Origin: Streptomyces sp. NBC_01304
GTDB lineage: Bacteria; Actinomycetota; Actinomycetes; Streptomycetales; Streptomycetaceae
DNA length: 64,000 nucleotides
Reading direction: 5' to 3'
Assembly: GCF_035975855.1 (NCBI RefSeq)
Contig: NZ_CP109055.1
Coordinates: 992,001-1,056,000 of the forward strand
Shown: piece after piece, positions 58,895 through 64,000 of the stretch
How positions within the stretch are numbered: the first letter of the stretch is position 1
How the letters are laid out: each line of letters opens with the position of its first letter
The notes under the pieces: model-generated
Told to the model about the DNA's origin: nothing
Seen by the model: the letters and a program-made list of their open reading frames with translations, nothing else
The model's database searches: none
Position numbers and translations under genes: made by a program

Positions 58895-59653
58895 TCAGCC
58901 CGGCTGGAACGTCGTGCGCAGGCGGTAGCGCTCGCCGCAGTACTCGACGGTCGACAGGAGCACGGGCCGCTGCTCGCGCGTGTGGATCGTCTGATCCAGG
59001 CAGAGCACGGGCGAGCCCGCCGAGATCTGCAGGTGTCCGGCGAGTTCGGCATCGGCGACGCGGGCCTCGATGGTGGCCTCGGAGCGGTCCAACTCCACGC
59101 CCCGGGCGCGGAGTTCCTCGAAGAGGGAGGCGGAGGTGAAGTCGGCCTCCGCGATGCCCGGCGCCAGGTCGGCGACGACGAGGGTGCGGTCGACGGCGAT
59201 GCGTACGTCATTGAGCAGCCGCACCCGGTCGAGCCGCAGCAGCGGGGCGCCGGCCGGTACGTCGAGGCGGTCGGCGTCATCCAGCGAGGCGACCACGGTC
59301 TCGTGCCGCAGCACCAGGGAGCTGGGCGTCATGTGCTTGCGGCGGGCGGTCGCACTGAAGGACTCGAGGTCGTTGGGCCACTCACGGGCCGGCGCGGGCG
59401 TGGCGACGAACCAGCCGCGGCCGTGCGACGCGGTGAGCAGCCCCTGGTCCACCAGGTGCAGCAGGGCCTTGCGAAGGGTGACGCGGGAGATGTCGAAGCG
59501 GGTGCACAGCTCCCGCTCGGAGGGCAGCCGGGCCCCTGCCGCGAGGCCGCGCCGGGCGATCTCCTCCCGGATCAGATCGGCGGCCTGCGACCAGAGCGGG
59601 GCGGCGCCACTGGACCGCTGGGGGGCGCGGGCCGCGCTGGCGTTGTCCGGCAT
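58895..59653 (-). CDS. GntR-family regulator with UTRA domain
   Basis: 252 residues from ATG 59653. The N-terminal winged helix reads LWSQAADLIREEIARRGLAAGARLPSERELCTRFDISRVTLRKALLHLVDQGLLTASHGRGWFVA. The C-terminal UTRA sensor domain (residues about 95-250) has LLRLDRVRLLNDVRIAVDRTLVV and ILYCGERYRLRTTF-like ends (STVEYCGERYRLRTTFQP). UTRA-type GntR proteins, such as DasR and YvoA/NagR, respond to amino-sugar phosphates. Divergent from the PTS-SIS operon, with TGCAGACCACT motifs between, so it probably controls that operon and itself. Confidence 0.92.
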   Translation of the reverse strand: MPDNASAARAPQRSSGAAPLWSQAADLIREEIARRGLAAGARLPSERELCTRFDISRVTLRKALLHLVDQGLLTASHGRGWFVATPAPAREWPNDLESFSATARRKHMTPSSLVLRHETVVASLDDADRLDVPAGAPLLRLDRVRLLNDVRIAVDRTLVVADLAPGIAEADFTSASLFEELRARGVELDRSEATIEARVADAELAGHLQISAGSPVLCLDQTIHTREQRPVLLSTVEYCGERYRLRTTFQPG

Positions 59654-59691
59654 GCGTGAACCTCCGAGGGGACGGCACACAAAGATACCAC

Positions 59692-59894
59692 TGCAGACCA
59701 CTCGCCTTCAGCGGTGGGCGGCTCGGCCGCGAAGTGACGTGACTTCGGTGCCGAGGGCGGAGGGAACACTCGCCGCTCGCCTTTACCTGAGCCTTACGCC
59801 CCCAGCTCGGCGGGACCTAAGGCCCGACTGTGACCCCAAGGGACCCGACGCACCAACAAGCATGCAGACCACTATTGACCAGTTGCAGACCACT
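59692..59894. promoter_or_regulatory. three TGCAGACCACT motifs: candidate GntR operators
   Basis: The 342-bp GntR-PTS spacer (59654-59995) has no gene but carries the same 11-mer three times: 59692-59702 (39 bp before the GntR start), 59863-59873 and 59884-59894 (21 bp apart, about 105-125 bp before the PTS start). The AGACCACT part equals one half of the DasR-type dre site, whose full form is TGGTCTAGACCA-like. Confidence 0.6.
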
Positions 59895-59995
59895 GCATAC
59901 CTTGTGGGGACGGCGACGGAGGTCTCTCCCCTCGCCGACCCCGGTGTTCTCCGTCCGCAGGACGGCGCCGGCCCCTTGCTCCCTGGAGGAACACG

Positions 59996-61324
59996 ATGAG
60001 TACGGCCACTGCGAAGGCGCCCGCGAAGAAGCGGGGCGGCAGCGGTGTGATGGCGGTCCTGCAGCGGATCGGACGCAGCCTCATGCTGCCGGTCGCCACG
60101 CTGCCCGCCGCGGCACTCCTGGTCCGCCTCGGCGGTCCGGATCTGCTGAGCCGGGAGTCCTTCCCGGACATCATCCGCAAGTTCGGCATGGTCCTGGCCG
60201 CCGGCGGCCAGACCGTCTTCGACAACCTGCCGCTGCTGTTCGCGATCGGTGTCGCCATCGGCTTCGCCAAGAAGGCGGACGGCTCCACGGCGCTGGCGGC
60301 CGCGGTCGGCTATCTCGTCTTCAAGGCCGTACTGGCCAGCGAGGCCTTCCCCAAGGGCCCGGACGGCGAGCCGATGGACGCCAAGGTGCTCGGCGGCATC
60401 GTGATGGGCCTGGTGGCGGCGCTGCTCTACCAGCGCTTCAGCCGCACCAAACTCCCCGAATGGCTGGGCTTCTTCGGCGGCCGCCGCCTCGTACCGATCC
60501 TCAGCGCCTTCGCGGGCGTCGGCGTGGGCATCGCCTTCGGCCTGATCTGGCCGCACGTCGGCACCTGGCTCTTCCACTTCGGTGAGTGGCTGATCGGCAC
60601 CGGCGCCTGGGGCGCGGGACTCTTCGGGCTCGTGGTCCGCGCGCTGATCCCGATCGGGATGCACCACTTCTTCTCGGTCTACCCCTGGTTCGACGCCGGC
60701 ACGTACGTCAACCCGAACACCGGCGCCGAGGTGCACGGCGACATCGCCCGCTTCCTCGCCGGCGACCCGGCGGCCGGGCAGTTCATGACCGGCGGCTTCC
60801 CCATCTACATGTTCGCCCTGCCCGCCGCGGCCATGGCGATCGCACACACCGCACGGCCCGAGAACCGCAAGATGGTCAAGGGCATGATGATCTCGGTCGC
60901 CCTGACCTCGTTCGTCACCGGTGTCACCGAGCCCATCGAGTTCAGCTTCATGTTCGTCGCACCGGTCCTCTACGCGATCCACGCCGTGCTCTTCGGAGTC
61001 TCGATGGCGGTCTGCTACGCGCTGGGCATCCGGGACGGCTTCGGCTTCTCGTCGGGTGCGATCGACTACATCGTGAACTACGGCATCGCCACCAAGCCCT
61101 GGCTGCTCATACCCATCGGCCTCGCGTTCGCCGCGCTCTACTACGCGATCTTCCGGTTCGCGATCACCAAGTTCAATCTGCCGACACCGGGTCGTGAACC
61201 GGTGGAGGGCGAGGACACCGAGACCGAGACGGCCGCCGTCACCTCCGCGCAGACCCCGGACGTGCCCACCGAGGAGTCACCGGGCGGCGCACCGTCCCCA
61301 TCGGGCTCCGCGCCCAAGAGCTGA
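59996..61324 (+). CDS. PTS EIIC permease (N-acetylglucosamine/glucose family)
   Basis: 442 residues. ATG 59996 with GGAGGAAC upstream. About ten helices of the glucose-superfamily EIIC: RIGRSLMLPVATLPAAALLVRLG, VFDNLPLLFAIGVAIGFAKKADGSTALAAAVGYLV, GMHHFFSVYPWF, PENRKMVKGMMISVALTSFVTGVTEPIEFSFMFVAPVLYAIHAVLFG (the GITEPIEF-like signature) and GAIDYIVNYG. There is no EIIB or EIIA domain; the C-terminus is a Pro/Ser/Glu tail instead. So it depends on separately encoded IIB/IIA, as in the Streptomyces GlcNAc system, but none is adjacent here. Confidence 0.92.
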   Translation: MSTATAKAPAKKRGGSGVMAVLQRIGRSLMLPVATLPAAALLVRLGGPDLLSRESFPDIIRKFGMVLAAGGQTVFDNLPLLFAIGVAIGFAKKADGSTALAAAVGYLVFKAVLASEAFPKGPDGEPMDAKVLGGIVMGLVAALLYQRFSRTKLPEWLGFFGGRRLVPILSAFAGVGVGIAFGLIWPHVGTWLFHFGEWLIGTGAWGAGLFGLVVRALIPIGMHHFFSVYPWFDAGTYVNPNTGAEVHGDIARFLAGDPAAGQFMTGGFPIYMFALPAAAMAIAHTARPENRKMVKGMMISVALTSFVTGVTEPIEFSFMFVAPVLYAIHAVLFGVSMAVCYALGIRDGFGFSSGAIDYIVNYGIATKPWLLIPIGLAFAALYYAIFRFAITKFNLPTPGREPVEGEDTETETAAVTSAQTPDVPTEESPGGAPSPSGSAPKS

Positions 61325-61407
61325 CGCTCCCCCGCCCCGTCCCAGACTTCCGCTCCCGCCGTGCCCGTTCCGGCGCGCACGGCGGGAGCCCCCGAAAGGA
61401 ACCCCTC

Positions 61408-62457
61408 ATGTCCCGCATCACCTTCCACGACGGCCAGGACGGCCAGCCCGAGGCACTGGAGCGCGTCGCCGCCCACGTCCGCGCCCAGCTCGCCGCACCG
61501 GCGCTCGACGCCCTGCGCGCCGCGCAGAAGCCGCTGTTCGCGGGCATCGGCGCCTCGTTCGCCGCGCTCGCCGTGCCCGTCGAGGTGCTGCGCGCCCACG
61601 GCGTGCCCGCCCAGCGGGTGCTGTCCAGCGAGATCGAGGACGGCCTGACCGGCTTCGACACCGACGTGCTGCTCGGCATCTCGCAGGGCGGCCGCAGCTC
61701 GGAGACGATCGCGGCGTTCAAGGCCGCCGAGGGCGCCCGCACGGTCGCCGTCCTCAACGTCACCCCCTCCCCCCTCGCCGAACTCGCCGAACTCGCCGTC
61801 GACATGGGCAACGAGCCCGACTCGTACGCCTCCACCGTCGGCTTCACCGGCACGATCGTCGCCCTCGACCTGATCGCCGGCGCGATCGCGGGCCGGGACG
61901 ACGACCCGTGGCACGGCATCGGCGCGCACGTCCGCACGGTCCGCGAGCGGGCCGCCGCCGCGATCGCCCCGCTGCGCGCCCGCGCCGCCACCACCGTCGC
62001 CGCCGACTGCGTGGCCTCCGGCGCCTCCCGGGCGTCGGCGGAGGAGGCCGCCCTGCTCCTGCGCGAGGTCCCGCGCATCCCGGCCGCGGCCTCGGCGACC
62101 CGCAACTACCTGCACGGCGAGATGGAATCGGCCGGCAACACCCTGCACCTCGTCTTCGGCGACGGCCGCGAGATCGACCTGGCCCGCTCGCTGTCCGACG
62201 CCGGACACCTCACGCTCCTGGTCACCGCCGAGGACATCGCCCCCGGCGACCACCTCGGCGTGGTCCGCCTCCCGGCGACGTCCGCCGCACCCCGTGTCGT
62301 CCTGGAGACGGTGGCCGTCCAGGAACTGGTGCAGGCGCTGAGCGCCGAACGCGATGTACCGATCGAGTCGTTCGTGTTCGCCAACGACGACACCAAGGAA
62401 GGCGGCGTCGACCCGGGCGACTTCGCCATCGGCTCCCCCGATCTGACGCACGCCTGA
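61408..62457 (+). CDS. SIS-domain sugar isomerase-like protein
   Basis: 349 residues. Two SIS domains: PLFAGIGASFAALAVPVEVLRAHGVPAQRVLSSEI and DVLLGISQGGRSSETIAAFKAAEGARTVAVLN (the S-x-S/G-R-S-S-E-T phosphosugar-binding loop). It resembles the isomerase half of GlmS/AgaS. The following region (AAAAIAPLRAR..., ASRASAEEAALLLREVPRIPAAASATRNYLHGE) is the second SIS domain with an AEExALxLxExxxxxA pattern. It lies 83 bp after the PTS gene on the same strand, so it likely processes the imported amino-sugar phosphate (deaminase, isomerase or aldose-ketose conversion). Confidence 0.88.
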   Translation: MSRITFHDGQDGQPEALERVAAHVRAQLAAPALDALRAAQKPLFAGIGASFAALAVPVEVLRAHGVPAQRVLSSEIEDGLTGFDTDVLLGISQGGRSSETIAAFKAAEGARTVAVLNVTPSPLAELAELAVDMGNEPDSYASTVGFTGTIVALDLIAGAIAGRDDDPWHGIGAHVRTVRERAAAAIAPLRARAATTVAADCVASGASRASAEEAALLLREVPRIPAAASATRNYLHGEMESAGNTLHLVFGDGREIDLARSLSDAGHLTLLVTAEDIAPGDHLGVVRLPATSAAPRVVLETVAVQELVQALSAERDVPIESFVFANDDTKEGGVDPGDFAIGSPDLTHA

Positions 62458-62470
62458 CCGGCGGCGTCCT

Positions 62471-62514
62471 GCGCAGGTCCCGCTCAGGACAAGGTGGGAG
62501 AGCGGGACCTGCGC
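62471..62514 (+). terminator. strong hairpin after the SIS-domain gene
   Basis: GCGCAGGTCCCGCTC (62471-62485) is perfectly complementary to GAGCGGGACCTGCGC (62500-62514), loop 14 nt, 14 bp after the stop codon. Confidence 0.85.
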
Positions 62515-62687
62515 CTGCGGCGTCGGGCTTGCCTCGATCGTTCGTGGCCTGGCTGCCGCAGCCGACACCGGCCGACCCTTCGGCCGGAGGCCGAACCGGG
62601 CATCCGATGACCGCGCCGACCGCTCCACATGACCGTCCGATGACAGCAAGGCACGCTTCCCTTGACCATTCGATCACCGCGCCCTAA

Positions 62688-63548
62688 ATGCGTAAATTCA
62701 AGTGTTTCGCTGTGCGCATGAGCGTGGAGAACGAGAACGACACCCGGTCGGCACGAACATCGGCACGGATATCGGCACGGATGTCGGCACGAATACGGGA
62801 GTCCGTACGAGGACGGCGCAGGCAGGCGATCGCGGCCGCGACCGTCGTCGCCCTCGTCTGTGCCGGGCTGATCGGACTGCACCTGACGGGGCTGCCGGGC
62901 CAGGGCGGCGCGACGGACGGCAAACCGGCATCGGCGCGGCAGGTGGACGACTCGATGTCCCATCAGGCGGAGGCCGACGGTAAGGCGGTCAACCTCACCC
63001 TGGACGACGGCCCGGATCCGACGTGGACGCCCAAGGCCCTGGAACTGCTGAAGCGGTACGACGCCAAGGCGGTCTTCTGCATGATCGGCCCGAACGCCGC
63101 CGCCCACCCCGACCTCGTCAAGCAGGTGGTGGCCGCCGGGCACCGGCTGTGCGACCACTCCGTCCACCACGACGTGACGATGGACGACAAGCCGGTGTCC
63201 TACCAGCGCGCGGAGATCGAGCAGGCCGAGCAGTCCATCGAAGCCGCCTCCGGCGGTGTCCGGCCCAGGTACTACCGGGCGCCGGGCGGCGCGTTCACCC
63301 CGGAGAGCCGGAAGTTCGCAGCGAGTCTCGGCATGCGCCCCCTGGGCTGGCGGATCGACCCGGGCGACTTCGAGCGGCCCGGCGTCGACAAGATCGTGCA
63401 GAACGTCGAGGCCGGGGTGCGAGCCGGCCACCAGACGATCCTCATGCACGACGGCGGCGGCGACCGCTCACAGACGCTCGCCGCCCTGGAACGACTGCTG
63501 CCGTGGCTGAAGGAACAGGGCTACACCTTCAGCTTCCCCAAGGCCTGA
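62688..63548 (+). CDS. membrane-anchored polysaccharide deacetylase (CE4 family)
   Basis: 286 residues from ATG 62688; ATG 62718 is also in frame. The N-terminus holds four SAR-x tetrapeptide repeats, then basic RGRRRQ and one TM helix (AIAAATVVALVCAGLIGLHL), so a type II anchor or uncleaved signal. NodB domain motifs: TLDDGPDP (motif 1 Asp pair), DHSVHH (metal-binding His pair), YYRAPGGAF (motif 3), WRIDPGDF (motif 4), TILMHDGGGDR (motif 5 with His). It should remove N- or O-acetyl groups from wall glycans or chitin-type polymers outside the cell. Not in an operon. Confidence 0.9.
   Translation: MRKFKCFAVRMSVENENDTRSARTSARISARMSARIRESVRGRRRQAIAAATVVALVCAGLIGLHLTGLPGQGGATDGKPASARQVDDSMSHQAEADGKAVNLTLDDGPDPTWTPKALELLKRYDAKAVFCMIGPNAAAHPDLVKQVVAAGHRLCDHSVHHDVTMDDKPVSYQRAEIEQAEQSIEAASGGVRPRYYRAPGGAFTPESRKFAASLGMRPLGWRIDPGDFERPGVDKIVQNVEAGVRAGHQTILMHDGGGDRSQTLAALERLLPWLKEQGYTFSFPKA
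62748..62795. repeat. four 12-bp tandem repeats in the deacetylase N-terminus
   Basis: Units TCGGCACGAACA, TCGGCACGGATA, TCGGCACGGATG, TCGGCACGAATA (62748-62795). In frame, each codes Ser-Ala-Arg-(Thr/Ile/Met). Confidence 0.9.
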
Positions 63549-63588
63549 CCTCGGGGGGCCTCCTCCCGGTCGGCACCCGTACCGGTCG

Positions 63589-63846
63589 TCAGCGGCTGCG
63601 GAGCGCCTTGATGAGGTCCGCCTTGGTCATGCTCGAGCGTCCCTCGATCCCGATCTTCTTCGCCTCGTCGTACAGGTCGCCCTTCGTCCGGTCCTCGTAC
63701 GCTCCGGCCTTGCCGCCCCGGCGCCCGACCGCCTTGCGCGAGGAAGCCGCGGCACTGTTGGCGATCCTGGCCGCCTTCTCCTTGCCTGCGCCTTCGCGGC
63801 GCAGGGCCCGATAGGTCTTTTCGTCCTTGATCTGCGGTGTGGGCAT
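63589..63846 (-). CDS. small basic Rho_N-like protein (DUF7218-like)
   Basis: 85 residues from ATG 63846. The Lys/Arg/Ala-rich N-terminus (PQIKDEKTYRALRREGAGKEKAARIANSAA) looks like a ChaB/plasmid-stabilisation-like helix. It is followed by GKAGAYEDRTKGDLYDEAKKIGIEGRSSMTKADLIKALRSR, a Rho termination factor N-terminal/SAP-like helix-extended-helix that binds nucleic acid. Such small abundant proteins are common in actinobacteria. Convergent with the deacetylase. Confidence 0.85.
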   Translation of the reverse strand: MPTPQIKDEKTYRALRREGAGKEKAARIANSAAASSRKAVGRRGGKAGAYEDRTKGDLYDEAKKIGIEGRSSMTKADLIKALRSR

Positions 63847-64000
63847 GCGCTCTGCGCCCCTTCCGTCAGCCCCTGAATGGCGTTCTTCCGGTCATTTCCA
63901 CTATGCCCAGGGATTGGTCAGCGCCGCACCGGGAACCCGTGGCCCCCTGCGCCGGGCAGGGCGCATCCTCGGCGAGGGCCGGTCTCCTCCTGGGGGCGGC

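Overview
The window looks like a stretch of Streptomyces chromosome. It is very GC-rich, with G or C at most third codon positions. It uses many GTG starts, has densely packed short operons, and contains several hallmark families: a four-gene conservon (sensor kinase, roadblock, DUF742, small GTPase), a DrrAB drug-exporter pair, a large SARP/BTAD regulator with NB-ARC and TPR parts, many secreted hydrolases and a GlcNAc-type PTS permease. I see no tRNA, rRNA, CRISPR array, prophage or complete insertion sequence. Species cannot be assigned from the sequence alone.

Layout. 0-9.4 kb: FUSC-type exporter, MFS exporter, secreted GH3 beta-glucosidase, two small unknown genes, and a double-MerR regulator divergent from an erythromycin-esterase-like gene. 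9.5-16 kb: secreted PQQ-type sugar dehydrogenase, small membrane protein, nitronate monooxygenase, GbsR/MarR regulator with palindromic upstream sites, a degraded serine hydrolase, two tandem RibD/DHFR-like reductases and a secreted GH16 enzyme. 16-25 kb: SDR, an unknown protein with a Pro/Asp tail coupled to a two-component system, an NPP1-like (necrosis-inducing fold) secreted protein, quinone-type oxidoreductase, AraC regulator and a DHA2 efflux pump. 25-30 kb: DinB protein, an exporter-MarR-MarR operon with a tandem operator, and a dienelactone-hydrolase-like protein without its nucleophile. 30-38 kb: secreted phospholipase A2, D-Ala-D-Ala carboxypeptidase-like enzyme, iron-box-controlled siderophore-binding lipoprotein, cold-shock-like protein, an HTH-TPR regulator, methyltransferase/AraC pair, TerB-like protein, small secreted protein and a Nudix hydrolase.

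38-46 kb is the most notable region. drrAB is convergent with a 1040-residue SARP/NB-ARC regulator, and an 8-bp direct repeat with 11-bp period, of the kind SARPs bind, lies just upstream of drrA. Next comes a two-gene unit coding for EACC1 (effector-associated constant component 1) and a membrane-tethered caspase-like protease. This resembles the actinobacterial conflict or programmed-death modules described by comparative genomics, and it is my best candidate for a little-studied system.

46-64 kb: lipoprotein, 2-oxoglutarate/iron oxygenase plus SDR, a cvn conservon preceded by an MHYT sensor membrane protein, and a four-gene overlapping operon of ABC binding protein, two permeases and benzoylformate decarboxylase that lacks its ATPase. 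The window ends with a GntR regulator divergent from a PTS EIIC plus SIS-domain operon with three copies of an 11-bp motif, a polysaccharide deacetylase with a tandem-repeat N-terminus, and a small Rho_N-like protein.

All functions are inferred from motifs read by eye. Start sites were chosen from ribosome-binding sites, overlaps and signal peptides.
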